The position numbers and the translations under genes were made by a program. Of a stretch of DNA of 28,679 nucleotides, positions 1 through 8,359 are shown piece by piece. Numbering within the stretch: position 1 is the stretch's first letter; the number at the start of each line of letters is the position of its first letter. Source of the stretch: JBALVO01 sp036961445 (GTDB lineage Bacteria; Pseudomonadota; Gammaproteobacteria; Pseudomonadales; Halieaceae); NCBI GenBank assembly GCA_036961445.1, contig JBALVO010000044.1:1-28679 (forward strand), given 5' to 3'. The notes below the pieces were generated by a model, which was given only the letters and a program-made list of their open reading frames with translations, was not told where the DNA came from and made no database searches.

Positions 1-795
1 AACTACCAGCAGGCCATATTGCTACCAAATTCCTTTAAGTCGGCCCTGGTACCATTTTTTGCGCGTATTCCCCGGCGCACCGGTTGGCGGGGAGAGCTGC
101 GCTATGGCCTGTTGAACGATTTGCGAATATTGGACAAAGAGTCTTTGCCGCTTATGGTGCAGCGCTTTGTTGCTCTGGGTATGGAGCGGGGTGCATCTGT
201 ACCCGGGCAGTTGCCGCAGCCGCACCTGGTGGTAGATACGGCGATGGCGCATCGCTGTGCCCGAGAAGCAGGTCTGGATCCGGATGTACCCATACTGGCG
301 CTGTGTCCAGGTGCTGAATTTGGCTCCGCCAAGCGTTGGCCTGCTCAGTACTATGCCGCGCTGGCCCGGGACTATCTGGAGCGGGGTTGGCAGGTGGCGC
401 TTTATGGCTCGGTCAATGACCAGGCAGTGTGCGCAATAATTATCAAAGACTGTGGCGAACACGCGCAGTGTTTTGACCTTGCGGGGCGGACATCTTTGGC
501 GGAGGCAGTGGATTTACTGTCCCTGTCAGCCGCTGTGGTGAGCAATGACTCCGGTCTTATGCACATCGCAGCGGCGTTGCAGCGCCCGTTGCTCGCCATC
601 TATGGCGCCACTTCACCAGATTTCACACCGCCATTGAGTGCGCAATCTGCTTTGCAGGTGAGTACTATCGATTGCGCGCCGTGTTTTGAGCGGGAATGTC
701 CGTTGGGCCACCATCGCTGTATGCGCGATACCCCGCCGCAGGTGATAGCCGCTAAACTGGACGCCCTGTTAACAGATATAGAGAACAGGCTATGA
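1..795 (+). CDS. waaF: ADP-heptose:LPS heptosyltransferase II (WaaF), 5' end outside the window
   Basis: WaaF (GT9 family) transfers the second L-glycero-D-manno-heptose from ADP-heptose to the LPS inner core on the cytoplasmic side of the inner membrane. The frame is open from base 1, so the gene starts upstream; about 80 N-terminal residues are missing by comparison with the ~348-residue E. coli protein as remembered. The first visible residues, around LPNSFKSALVPFFARIPRRTG, match the WaaF central region. Further on come the ADP-heptose-site motif LCPGAEFGSAKRWP and the GT9 signature VVSNDSGLMHIAAAL followed by SSPDFTPPLS-like residues. The first ATG-like codon in the window (TTG at 19) is internal and is not the start. 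The stop overlaps the waaC start by four bases (ATGA), which indicates an operon with translational coupling. Confidence 0.95.
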   Translation, partial: NYQQAILLPNSFKSALVPFFARIPRRTGWRGELRYGLLNDLRILDKESLPLMVQRFVALGMERGASVPGQLPQPHLVVDTAMAHRCAREAGLDPDVPILALCPGAEFGSAKRWPAQYYAALARDYLERGWQVALYGSVNDQAVCAIIIKDCGEHAQCFDLAGRTSLAEAVDLLSLSAAVVSNDSGLMHIAAALQRPLLAIYGATSPDFTPPLSAQSALQVSTIDCAPCFERECPLGHHRCMRDTPPQVIAAKLDALLTDIENRL

Positions 796-1880
796 GGGTG
801 CTCGTGGTAAAAATGTCATCCCTGGGAGACGTTATTCACACCTTACCAGCGCTCACCGATGCAGCCAGAGCCCTCCCGGGTATTCGTTTTGATTGGGTTG
901 TAGAAGAAGCGTTTGCAGAAATCCCGCGATGGCACCGGGCTGTGGATCAGGTCATTCCGGTGGCGTTGCGTCGCTGGCGCAAACGGCCCCTGCAAAGCCT
1001 GAGGGGTCCGGAGTGGCGCCAGGCACGCAATGCCTTGCGAAGGCAGCATTACGACGCTGTAATTGACGCCCAGGGCCTGATGAAAAGCGCTTTTATAGCG
1101 CAACGGGTAAAAGCCCCGCGCTATGGCATGGATAAATATTCAGTGCGTGAGCGGTTGGCCACCTCTGTTTATCACCACAAAATTCCCGTGCCGCGAGAAA
1201 TGCATGCGGTAGAGCGTATCCGCCTGTTGTTCGCGCGGGCGCTTAAATATCAACTACCCGGCGAAGCCGGCGACTATGGCGTGCGCGCTAATCTCGCCGC
1301 CGCCACCGGGCAGGATTTACCGCCGGGACTGCTATTTTTCCACGGCACGGCCCGGGCAGAAAAACAGTGGCCACAAGAGCACTGGATAGAGCTGGCGGTG
1401 CTGGCCGCGCAACGCGGCGTCAGGGTTTGGTTGCCCTGGGGCAATGAGTCCGAGCGAGAGCGTGCGCAACGCATCGCCGAGCGGGCCAACGAGACGTGCG
1501 CGGGCGCGGCTGCCGTAGCGAAGGGGAGCCCGGACAGTGTTCAGCCAGCGCAGATACAGGTACTCCCGCGATTGGATTTACTGGGATTGGCCAGCATGTT
1601 GTTACAGGTGAGGGGGGCTGTGGCGGTTGACACCGGCCTGGGTCACCTCGCTGCAGCGCTGGATGTTCCGACCGTATCTTTGTACGGCCCAACCCGTACC
1701 AAATTAATAGGTGCTTACGGGCGTAACCAGGTGCACCTGCAGTCCCCGCTGGGAATGGCAGATACCAATAATCCACTGGCTATGATGCAATCTATTACCG
1801 CGGCAATGGTATGGCAGCAAATGAGCGCTATGCTCTGCGAGACACTTCCGCCTGCGGTCGTGCAGCCCGGGAGCGATTGA
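792..1880 (+). CDS. waaC: LPS heptosyltransferase I (WaaC)
   Basis: WaaC adds the first heptose to Kdo2-lipid A, using ADP-heptose. The 362-residue protein opens with VVKMSSLGDVIHTLPAL, which holds the catalytic aspartate at residue 13, the position known for E. coli WaaC. Near the C terminus, DTGLGHLAAALDVPTVSLYGPT is the GT9 nucleotide-sugar binding signature. The start is fixed by the ATGA overlap with waaF. It is longer than the ~320-residue enteric protein: there is an Ala/Gly/Ser-rich stretch before QIQVLPRLDLL that looks like a surface insert, plus a short C-terminal tail. The next gene begins two bases after the stop. Confidence 0.95.
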   Translation: MRVLVVKMSSLGDVIHTLPALTDAARALPGIRFDWVVEEAFAEIPRWHRAVDQVIPVALRRWRKRPLQSLRGPEWRQARNALRRQHYDAVIDAQGLMKSAFIAQRVKAPRYGMDKYSVRERLATSVYHHKIPVPREMHAVERIRLLFARALKYQLPGEAGDYGVRANLAAATGQDLPPGLLFFHGTARAEKQWPQEHWIELAVLAAQRGVRVWLPWGNESERERAQRIAERANETCAGAAAVAKGSPDSVQPAQIQVLPRLDLLGLASMLLQVRGAVAVDTGLGHLAAALDVPTVSLYGPTRTKLIGAYGRNQVHLQSPLGMADTNNPLAMMQSITAAMVWQQMSAMLCETLPPAVVQPGSD

Positions 1881-1882
1881 GT

Positions 1883-3028
1883 ATGCGCATCGCTTTTTTG
1901 TTGTACAAGTACTTCCCCTACGGTGGTTTGCAGCGCGATTTTCGCCGCTTTGTGGAGGAGATCCAACAGCGCGGTCACCACTGCCGCGTGTACTATATTT
2001 CCTGGCAGGGCGAGCCTATAGCCGATGTGGATTTGCGCCGTGTGCCGGCATTTGCATTGAGTAATCATCGCCGCAATGAGCGGTTTCTGCGCCGGGTGCA
2101 GGCCGATCTGCTGGCTGACCCAGTGGATGGTGTTATTGGTTTCAACAAAATGCCGGGGCTGGATGTCTACTACGCCGCGGATCCGTGTTTTTTAGACAAG
2201 GCATTGGTAGATCGGGGATGGTGGTATCGTCACGGCCCGCGCTTTCATCACTTTGCAGCCTGGGAGCGGGCGGTATTTAGTCCCGATAGCGACACTCAAA
2301 TACTGTTGATCTCAGAGTCTGAGAGAGCCAAATTCGAACAGCATTACCACACTCAGCCTGAGCGGCTGCATCTGTTGCCGCCGGGGGTGGCACCTGACCG
2401 AAAGGCGCCGGTAGATGCACTCCAGCGACGTAAAGCCATGCGCCAGGGCCTTGGCCTGGATGCGCAGGAGCTGGTGTTGTTATTTGTCGGGTCAGGCTTT
2501 ATCACCAAAGGCCTGGACCGGGCTATTCAAAGCGTTGCCAGCGTGCGTGAGGCCCAGCCTAGTGTCAGCGTGCGCTTGTTAGTGGTTGGCCAGGATAAAC
2601 AGCGGAAGTTCCAGCGCCTGAGCAAACGGCTGGGTGTTGCCGATGCGGTAAGCTTCCTGGGTGGCAGGGACGACATCGCTGACCTGATGTTGGGGGCTGA
2701 TTTATTGCTTCACCCGGCACGTGCCGAAGCAGCGGGTATCGTATTACTCGAAGCTGTTGTCGCAGGCCTGCCAATAGTGGTCACGGATGTTTGCGGCTAT
2801 GCACATCATGTGACGGCGGCCCGGGCCGGTATTGTATTGCCTGCGCCGTTTAGCCAGGAACAACTGGATGCGGCTGTGATGCGTAATATTGACGGAGTGT
2901 TTCGCGCCGATTGCCGCGCCAGCGCACTGCTGTATGACCAGTGGACGGAACTTTACTCGATGCACAGTACCGGCGCAGAGCTGATGTTGGATCTGATCCA
3001 GCAACAACAGCGTCCCGACCATGGCTGA
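1883..3028 (+). CDS. waaG: LPS core glycosyltransferase, GT4 family (WaaG-like)
   Basis: WaaG-type enzymes are GT-B fold, peripheral inner-membrane glycosyltransferases that add the first outer-core hexose (UDP-glucose in E. coli; other sugars in other species). The 381-residue product begins MRIAFLLYKYFPYGGLQRDF, the classic WaaG N terminus with the glycine-rich acceptor/donor loop. The GT4 E-x7-E motif is EAAGIVLLE, with glutamates near residues 282 and 290, and a conserved lysine lies in FITKGLDR near residue 209. ATG 1883 was chosen over upstream in-frame starts inside waaC because it gives the family length and N terminus. It follows waaC by two bases and overlaps waaP by eight. The exact sugar cannot be read from the sequence. 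Confidence 0.93.
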   Translation: MRIAFLLYKYFPYGGLQRDFRRFVEEIQQRGHHCRVYYISWQGEPIADVDLRRVPAFALSNHRRNERFLRRVQADLLADPVDGVIGFNKMPGLDVYYAADPCFLDKALVDRGWWYRHGPRFHHFAAWERAVFSPDSDTQILLISESERAKFEQHYHTQPERLHLLPPGVAPDRKAPVDALQRRKAMRQGLGLDAQELVLLFVGSGFITKGLDRAIQSVASVREAQPSVSVRLLVVGQDKQRKFQRLSKRLGVADAVSFLGGRDDIADLMLGADLLLHPARAEAAGIVLLEAVVAGLPIVVTDVCGYAHHVTAARAGIVLPAPFSQEQLDAAVMRNIDGVFRADCRASALLYDQWTELYSMHSTGAELMLDLIQQQQRPDHG

Positions 3029-3887
3029 GCACTTTCTACGCGAAGATATTGCTGTCGGCGTGCCGGCAGGGGTGGACACCGCTAGCGGATTATTGGAATG
3101 GGCCCGCAGGGTTGCCGCTAGCGCATCAGAGAAAAATGTGTACCGTACTAAAGAGGGTCGCAAGACCTTGCGTTTTGAGTTGCAGGGACGATCGTATTTT
3201 TTGAAGTTGCACTCGGGAATAGGCTGGGTAGAGATCTTCAAAAACCTGCTGCAGGGGCGCTTGCCGGTAGTGGGGGCCGCCAACGAATACCGTGCCGTGG
3301 CAGCGTTGCGGAGTCTGGGTGTTGATACGCTGGCGGTAGCGGCTTTCGCCAGAACCGGGCATAACCCCGCCGACCAGCAATCGATGATCGTTACTGACGA
3401 TCTGGTGGGCACGGTGAGCCTGGAGGACTACTGTGCGCAGTGGTCGACGGTGCCGCCCGACCCCGGTATTCGCCGGCGGCTTATCCTGAAGCTGGCAGAC
3501 AGTGCGCGGCGTATGCATGGCGCGGGCATCAATCATCGGGATTTTTACATCTGTCATTTTCACCTGGATGAAAACAGCCTGGCAGAGCAATCCCTGCGCT
3601 GTTATCTGATCGATTTGCATCGTGCGCAGATACGCCGTCACCTTCCTCGACGTTGGCAGGTTAAGGATCTGGCAGGCTTGTATTTTTCGGCGATGGATTG
3701 TGGATTGACGCGTCGTGACCTGTTGCGCTTTATGCACTATTACAGCCCGGGCGGCCTGCGGCAGGCATTGGGTGGTAATGCCGGCCTGTGGCGACAGGTT
3801 GAGCGACGTGCGCTGCAATTGTATGGCAAGGGGCATGGTCGCCAGCCACCGGGACTGCCACCGTCGGGACAACAATCCGGTGTCTGA
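3021..3887 (+). CDS. waaP: LPS core heptose(I) kinase (WaaP/RfaP)
   Basis: WaaP phosphorylates heptose I of the inner core with ATP, providing negative charges that bind divalent cations in the outer membrane. In Pseudomonas it is reported essential for viability. The 288-residue protein has a eukaryotic-like kinase fold: an ATP-binding lysine in YFLKLH (about K62), the catalytic loop NHRDFYICHFHLD with the presumed base at D174, and a metal-binding aspartate in LIDLHRAQIRR (about D198). The ATG overlaps the waaG stop by eight bases (ATGGCTGA). The C-terminal tail is Gly/Pro/Gln-rich and probably disordered. It is the first of three kinase-fold genes in this locus and the one with the clearest WaaP identity. 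Confidence 0.93.
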   Translation: MAEHFLREDIAVGVPAGVDTASGLLEWARRVAASASEKNVYRTKEGRKTLRFELQGRSYFLKLHSGIGWVEIFKNLLQGRLPVVGAANEYRAVAALRSLGVDTLAVAAFARTGHNPADQQSMIVTDDLVGTVSLEDYCAQWSTVPPDPGIRRRLILKLADSARRMHGAGINHRDFYICHFHLDENSLAEQSLRCYLIDLHRAQIRRHLPRRWQVKDLAGLYFSAMDCGLTRRDLLRFMHYYSPGGLRQALGGNAGLWRQVERRALQLYGKGHGRQPPGLPPSGQQSGV

Positions 3888-4650
3888 TAAAACGCGAATA
3901 ATACGCGGTGGCACATGGGGGGTTGCACTGCAGGAGCGGCTGGCGACCTCGACTATCGGTACAAGCCAGTGGATGCAGGAACAAACCCGGCTGCTGAAAG
4001 ACGATATCAACAGCCAGGTTGGTCTGCTGCAGCTGCGCTCCCGTGAGTGTTGCCTTAAATTGTATGTGTCTAAATCGGCCCGACAAAACCTGTTGTTCAG
4101 GCTGGGGCAGAGTCGCGCGGTGCGCAGTTTTGATGTCGCTCACAGACTTACCGCTGCCCGGGTGCCGGTACCCGAGCCGCTGGCATGTCTGTGGGTGCCC
4201 GAGGGTATGTTGTTGCTCACCCAGGGTCTAGCGGGGAGCAGGAATCTCAACGAAATATGGCGGGAGCAAGGCGAACCGCAGGAGCCCGCTGGTTTATTGC
4301 AGGCGGCAGGAGTCGCTGTCGCACGCTTGCACCGCGGTGGGTATGCCCATGGCGATTGCAAGTGGAGTAATCTGCTGTGGGATGATCAGCAATGTTATCT
4401 GGTGGATCTCGATGATACTCGCAAAGCGCCGCTAGCCAGTGTCAGGCAGGCGCGGGACCTGGCGCGTTTCACTCTTAATGCAGAGGAGCTGGGCATTACA
4501 GCAGAGCTTTATGCGCTATTTCTGGGAAGTTATCTGCATGGCACCGGCGCATCCAGAGATAGCGTCATTGCGGCGATGTTGCCGTGGTTGGAAACATTGC
4601 GTCAGCGGCATAGTATAAAATATGGCGAACGCGGACATCGTCTGTTTTAG
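3880..4650 (+). CDS. LPS kinase-family protein (second kinase of the core operon)
   Basis: A 256-residue protein with the RfaP/InaA/Kdo-kinase fold. The likely ATP lysine is in CCLKLY (about K60). The catalytic loop HGDCKWSNLLW gives D159 and N164, and the metal-binding aspartate is in YLVDLDDTRK (about D176). Such genes follow waaP in Pseudomonas core loci and are thought to phosphorylate inner-core heptose or Kdo; the acceptor cannot be told from sequence. I prefer the GTG at 3880, which overlaps the waaP stop by eight bases just as waaP overlaps waaG. ATGs at 3823 and 3835 are possible but would lie deeper in waaP and add residues unlike the family. The stop shares four bases (TTAG, 4647-4650) with the stop of the convergent sulfotransferase gene. 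Confidence 0.85.
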   Translation: MSDKTRIIRGGTWGVALQERLATSTIGTSQWMQEQTRLLKDDINSQVGLLQLRSRECCLKLYVSKSARQNLLFRLGQSRAVRSFDVAHRLTAARVPVPEPLACLWVPEGMLLLTQGLAGSRNLNEIWREQGEPQEPAGLLQAAGVAVARLHRGGYAHGDCKWSNLLWDDQQCYLVDLDDTRKAPLASVRQARDLARFTLNAEELGITAELYALFLGSYLHGTGASRDSVIAAMLPWLETLRQRHSIKYGERGHRLF

Positions 4651-5438
4651 GGAGTCTGAAGATTACTCAGGTAGCGTCTGGACTTCAGGTAAACGCGCAG
4701 TGCTTTTTCCCACTCTTTGATATGCGCCCGGCGCTCTGGATAGCGGCAGGGATAGCTTATACCTGCTATGCCCTGTAATGCGTCCAGCCAGCCCTTGTCT
4801 TGCTCATAGCCTAATCGCACCAGATCGTCGACCAGCCTGGGATAGCGCTGGTACTGCTGTGCAATGCGCGGGAGGTGCTGGCGCCACTTTTCCAGGCTGG
4901 CAGTGTTCACTTGCCGCAAGCCGTTCATGGCTTGTCGCGATGCCGCCGAGGGCTGCGCAAACCGCTGATATTCGCTAAACAGGTGTTGTTGGCGCAAAAA
5001 CGCATAGTGGCTGCTTATGTTGCTTTGCACTGCATCCGGATCGCTGACCAGGTCTTCGTAACGCAATTGCAGGAAGCGCGGATGGCCCTGGTAGCGCTGA
5101 GCCGCTCTGTCGCACTCACGCCATATTCGATAGTTGCTGAAATACTGCTGCGGGTTCTGGCGGTGTTTACTGCATATAACTGCCCGCGGGTCCCGGCCCA
5201 TATAAATGATATGTAGCTGTGGATCCTGCAGGAAAATATGTCGCAGTTGTTTGATATCGTTGGGTTGTTTGCTGAAGTAGGCGTCGGCGCTGCCTTCTGG
5301 CATAGCGATCCTGGGTGGCGCCTCGAAGATGCTCATTTCATGTTCACAGTAGCCGCTGCTGGCGAAGCAGGTGGACATTAGCTCCATCAGCAAGGTAGTG
5401 CCGCTGCGCGGGCATCCAACAATATGCACACGTTTCAC
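4647..5438 (-). CDS. PAPS-dependent sulfotransferase
   Basis: A 263-residue sulfotransferase-family protein that would move a sulfuryl group from PAPS to a hydroxyl or amine. The N-terminal P-loop-like 5'-phosphosulfate motif is GCPRSGTTLLMEL (residues 8-20). The 3'-phosphate motif is GRDPRAVICSKHR, with R82 and S90. A typical LRYEDLVSDP segment sits at about residues 125-134. There is no signal peptide, so it acts in the cytoplasm. The start overlaps the stop of the upstream kinase-like gene by four bases, so the two are probably co-translated. The LPS-core context suggests a glycan acceptor, possibly the core itself; this is inference, as the family also includes enzymes for other substrates. 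Confidence 0.88.
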   Translation of the reverse strand: MKRVHIVGCPRSGTTLLMELMSTCFASSGYCEHEMSIFEAPPRIAMPEGSADAYFSKQPNDIKQLRHIFLQDPQLHIIYMGRDPRAVICSKHRQNPQQYFSNYRIWRECDRAAQRYQGHPRFLQLRYEDLVSDPDAVQSNISSHYAFLRQQHLFSEYQRFAQPSAASRQAMNGLRQVNTASLEKWRQHLPRIAQQYQRYPRLVDDLVRLGYEQDKGWLDALQGIAGISYPCRYPERRAHIKEWEKALRVYLKSRRYLSNLQTP

Positions 5439-6205
5439 ACGGCACCCTTTTCCCGCAGGCGGCGCATCGCCCAGAGATAGGCCTCGGCTGCCAATATTTT
5501 TGCCTCCAGTGCAGACAGGTCACGCATTTGCCGGTGCCAGGCCACGAAAAAGCGCATGCGATCTGCCAGGCTTAGATCGGTCGGTAGCAACATGTTTAAC
5601 TGCATCAGGTTGCGCAGCAGCATTTTCCCCGGCGGTGGATTTTTTTGCACATTGCGTTCGTTGTCGATCAGTGTGAAGCAGTAGGTGCCCTGTCGTTCCA
5701 CCCCAAGGATATTTCCAGGTCTCAGGTCGCCGTGGATAAATCCGCTGGCGTGTACCCTGCCGATGAAAGTTCCGAGCGCCCGCAGCAGCTCGCGGCGCTG
5801 TTGCAACTGTTGCCCGTCCCTCGCTACCAGGACTGCTCGCAGCCATTGGGTTATGCCGTCCCCGGGTGCGGCAGCCATAAACAGGTATTCCCGTTTCCCC
5901 GGCAGCGTTCCCCAGCATATATTGGTTGGGGCATCGATTCCCGCCTGTAGCAGCGCTTCGCCGTTGCTACGCGCACGGGTTGCCCGACTACCCCTGACCA
6001 TTGCCTTGAGTGATTCCATGGGGCTGCGGGGCAGGAATTCCTTGTAGTACAGCTGTCGCTCCTGGTTGCAGGCCACACGGGCAAAGCCTGAGCTATTTAC
6101 CAGTTCCCAGCCGGCGGGCAGGCGGTCGTCGGCCAGCAGCAGGGCGCAACGATGCAGTTCATCATGATCATGGCCTGGTGCTCCTGTCGCGTTGCTAATT
6201 GTCAT
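5435..6205 (-). CDS. LPS kinase-family protein (third kinase of the locus)
   Basis: A 256-residue protein of the LPS-kinase/InaA superfamily. A candidate ATP lysine is in LYYKEFLPR (about K55). The catalytic loop is FIHGDLRPGNIL (D160, N165), and the metal-binding aspartate is in TLIDNERN (D181). The acceptor is unknown; core heptose or Kdo are the family precedents. It is the first gene of a two-gene minus-strand operon with the sulfotransferase, divergent from rfbD. The start chosen is the ATG at 6205; the Shine-Dalgarno (SD) is weak. It differs enough from the other two kinases in the motif surroundings to be an independent family member rather than a recent duplicate. Confidence 0.84.
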   Translation of the reverse strand: MTISNATGAPGHDHDELHRCALLLADDRLPAGWELVNSSGFARVACNQERQLYYKEFLPRSPMESLKAMVRGSRATRARSNGEALLQAGIDAPTNICWGTLPGKREYLFMAAAPGDGITQWLRAVLVARDGQQLQQRRELLRALGTFIGRVHASGFIHGDLRPGNILGVERQGTYCFTLIDNERNVQKNPPPGKMLLRNLMQLNMLLPTDLSLADRMRFFVAWHRQMRDLSALEAKILAAEAYLWAMRRLREKGAV

Positions 6206-6244
6206 GCCGGTACTCGTTTGTCGTGGGCCGATAACTGTCGCGTT

Positions 6245-6250
6245 ATTCTA
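6245..6250 (-). promoter_or_regulatory. possible -10 box for the kinase-sulfotransferase operon
   Basis: On the minus strand, TAGAAT matches five of six bases of the sigma-70 -10 consensus. It lies about 40 bases upstream of the start codon at 6205. No convincing -35 box is seen at 16-18 bases, so the assignment is weak. Confidence 0.3.
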
Positions 6251-6304
6251 CGCTGTGGTGTGGCGGTCGTCTGTAAGGCCGGGCCTGGTGGCGGCGCGGC
6301 TATG

Positions 6305-6333
6305 TAGGCATAGAAGAAATCTAAGTATATGAT
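6305..6333 (+). promoter_or_regulatory. candidate sigma-70 promoter for rfbD-rfbB
   Basis: TAGGCA (6305-6310) and TATGAT (6328-6333) are separated by 17 bases; four and five of six positions match consensus. Transcription would start near 6340, leaving a leader of about 58 bases before the rfbD start. It lies in the 192-base divergent region between the kinase gene and rfbD. Confidence 0.42.
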
Positions 6334-6397
6334 GGCGGCCGTATGGCCTGTACAACAAATGTCAGGTTCAGGCAGATGATGCAGGAGAGGGCAGGGT

Positions 6398-7279
6398 TTG
6401 AAGCAGAAAGTTGTTATTGTGGGCGCCGGCGGACAATTGGGCCAGGAGTTGGTGCGCACCGCTGGCCTGACAGTGGATTGCGTTGCGCTGGGGCGTTCGC
6501 AGCTGGATATTGCAAGTCCCGAGTCCATAGCTGAGCACTTGCACGGTCTGGCGCCGCAAGCGGTGATCAATGCCGCCGCATATACGGCTGTAGATGCAGC
6601 CGAGTCTGAACCGGCTGCCGCCCGGCTTGCCAACGAAGCAGGCCCGGCAAATCTGGCCCAGGCCTGCCAGCAGCGCGGTATCCGTTTGCTACATATTTCG
6701 ACGGATTTTGTTTTTGATGGTGAGTCATCTCAACCCTATACGCCCGGGGCGGCAACCGCGCCGCTGGGAGAGTATGGACGCAGTAAGTTGGCCGGTGAAT
6801 TGGCAGTGCGGCAGGCACAGCCGGGCGCGTTGATTCTGCGCACCGGTTGGGTGTATTCCAGTTTTGGTAACAACTTCGTCAAGACCATGTTGCGCCTGAT
6901 GGCGCAGCGCGATGAACTGGCGGTAGTGGCTGACCAGGTAGGAACGCCAACCTGGGCAAACGGACTGGCTACCGCCATTTGGGCAGCTGTAGCAAGGCCA
7001 CAACTGGCGGGTAATTATCACTGGAGCGATGCCGGGGTATGCAGCTGGTATGACTTTGCCGTGGCCATTGAGGAAGAGGCCAGCGCTTTGGGCCTGTTGA
7101 GCAAGCCGGTGAAAATTCGCCCTATTCCTGCCACCGAGTATCCAACACCTGCAGCGCGCCCGGCCTACAGTGTGCTGGACAAAACCAGTAGTTGGCGAGA
7201 CCTGGAGCTGGAGGGCGTGCACTGGCGCCAGCAGTTGCGTGCCATGCTTAACGATTTCAAGGAGTTACAAAATGGCTAG
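6398..7279 (+). CDS. rfbD: dTDP-4-dehydrorhamnose reductase (RmlD)
   Basis: RmlD performs the last step of dTDP-L-rhamnose synthesis, NAD(P)H-dependent reduction of dTDP-4-dehydro-L-rhamnose. The 293-residue protein shows the Rossmann motif VGAGGQLGQEL (residues 8-18), the STDFVFDG motif (101-108) and the short-chain dehydrogenase YGRSK catalytic pair (Y126, K130). The start is a TTG at 6398, chosen because AGAGG lies seven bases upstream and the product begins exactly at the conserved KQKVVIVGAGGQLG; nearby ATGs at 6376 and 6379 are out of frame. The stop overlaps the rfbB start by eight bases. Confidence 0.94.
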   Translation: MKQKVVIVGAGGQLGQELVRTAGLTVDCVALGRSQLDIASPESIAEHLHGLAPQAVINAAAYTAVDAAESEPAAARLANEAGPANLAQACQQRGIRLLHISTDFVFDGESSQPYTPGAATAPLGEYGRSKLAGELAVRQAQPGALILRTGWVYSSFGNNFVKTMLRLMAQRDELAVVADQVGTPTWANGLATAIWAAVARPQLAGNYHWSDAGVCSWYDFAVAIEEEASALGLLSKPVKIRPIPATEYPTPAARPAYSVLDKTSSWRDLELEGVHWRQQLRAMLNDFKELQNG

Positions 7280-8345
7280 ATCTTTATTGGTAACCGGTGC
7301 CGCCGGTTTTATCGGTGCCAATTTTGTGCATTACTGGGCACAGGCGCATCCTGAGGATCTGGTAGTGGCGTATGACGCCCTTACCTACGCGGGCAACCTG
7401 GCCAGTCTGGATGCCCTGCAGGGGAATTCCAATTTCAGCTTTGTGCACGCCGACATCTGTGACCATGATCGGGTGTTACACACCCTGCGCGAGCACCAGG
7501 TGGATACGCTGGTGCACTTTGCCGCTGAGAGCCACGTGGATCGCTCGATCACCGGGCCCGATGCGTTTATCGAGACGAATGTGGTCGGTACCCACAGCTT
7601 GTTAAAGGCTGCGCGTGAGGTCTGGCTGGGAGGTGACGCGGTGATACCGCACCGCTTTCACCATGTATCAACCGATGAGGTCTACGGATCCCTCAGTGTG
7701 GATGCTCCGGGCTTTCACGAGCAGCAAAAATACGAACCGAATTCGCCTTATTCGGCGAGCAAGGCCGCCTCGGATCACCTGGTGCGGGCCTATTTACATA
7801 CTTATGGCCTGCAGGTAACCACCAGTAATTGCTCCAATAACTATGGGCCGTATCACTTCCCCGAGAAGTTAATACCGCTGTGCATCACCAATATTCTGCG
7901 TGGCCTGCCGCTGCCGGTTTATGGTGACGGCAGTAATATCAGGGACTGGCTGTATGTTGAAGACCACTGCCGGGGCATCGAACTGGTATTACGAGATGGC
8001 GTGGTCGGGGAGACCTACAATATTGGTGGCAACAACGAATGGAATAACCTGGATATCGTGCATTTGTTGTGTGACCAGATGGACGCTCGCTTCGCCGCCG
8101 ATCCATCGTTGGCAGAGCGATTTGTTGCCGCCCCCGGAGCCAATGGCGGCAGCGCCCGCGACCTCATTAAATTTGTTGAAGATAGAGCGGGTCATGATTG
8201 GCGCTATGCGATAGATGCCGGCAAGATTATGTCCGAGCTGGACTATGCACCCAGGGAGAGTTTTGAAACAGGGTTGCAGCGCACCCTGGACTGGTTCCTG
8301 GCCAGCGAGGACTGGTGGCGTCCGCTGCTGCCTGATCAGAGCTGA
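7272..8345 (+). CDS. rfbB: dTDP-glucose 4,6-dehydratase (RmlB)
   Basis: RmlB converts dTDP-D-glucose to dTDP-4-dehydro-6-deoxy-D-glucose, the second step of the dTDP-L-rhamnose pathway. The 357-residue product has the NAD-binding VTGAAGFIGANF (about residues 7-18), the catalytic STDEVYG segment (T134, D135, E136) and YSASK (Y160, K164), all family hallmarks. The ATG at 7272 has a good SD (AAGGAG, seven bases upstream) and overlaps the rfbD stop as ATGGCTAG. The gene converges on rfbC with only 14 bases between the stops and no recognisable terminator. Confidence 0.96.
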   Translation: MARSLLVTGAAGFIGANFVHYWAQAHPEDLVVAYDALTYAGNLASLDALQGNSNFSFVHADICDHDRVLHTLREHQVDTLVHFAAESHVDRSITGPDAFIETNVVGTHSLLKAAREVWLGGDAVIPHRFHHVSTDEVYGSLSVDAPGFHEQQKYEPNSPYSASKAASDHLVRAYLHTYGLQVTTSNCSNNYGPYHFPEKLIPLCITNILRGLPLPVYGDGSNIRDWLYVEDHCRGIELVLRDGVVGETYNIGGNNEWNNLDIVHLLCDQMDARFAADPSLAERFVAAPGANGGSARDLIKFVEDRAGHDWRYAIDAGKIMSELDYAPRESFETGLQRTLDWFLASEDWWRPLLPDQS

Positions 8346-8359
8346 TCCCTGGAGGCTAC

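Noticed and set aside
3126..4010. Long minus-strand open frame (294 codons) across waaP
   Set aside because: It is antisense to a gene with a clear catalytic motif, and its translation is a Gln/Arg/Thr/His-rich product with no domain or SD; a frame shadow.
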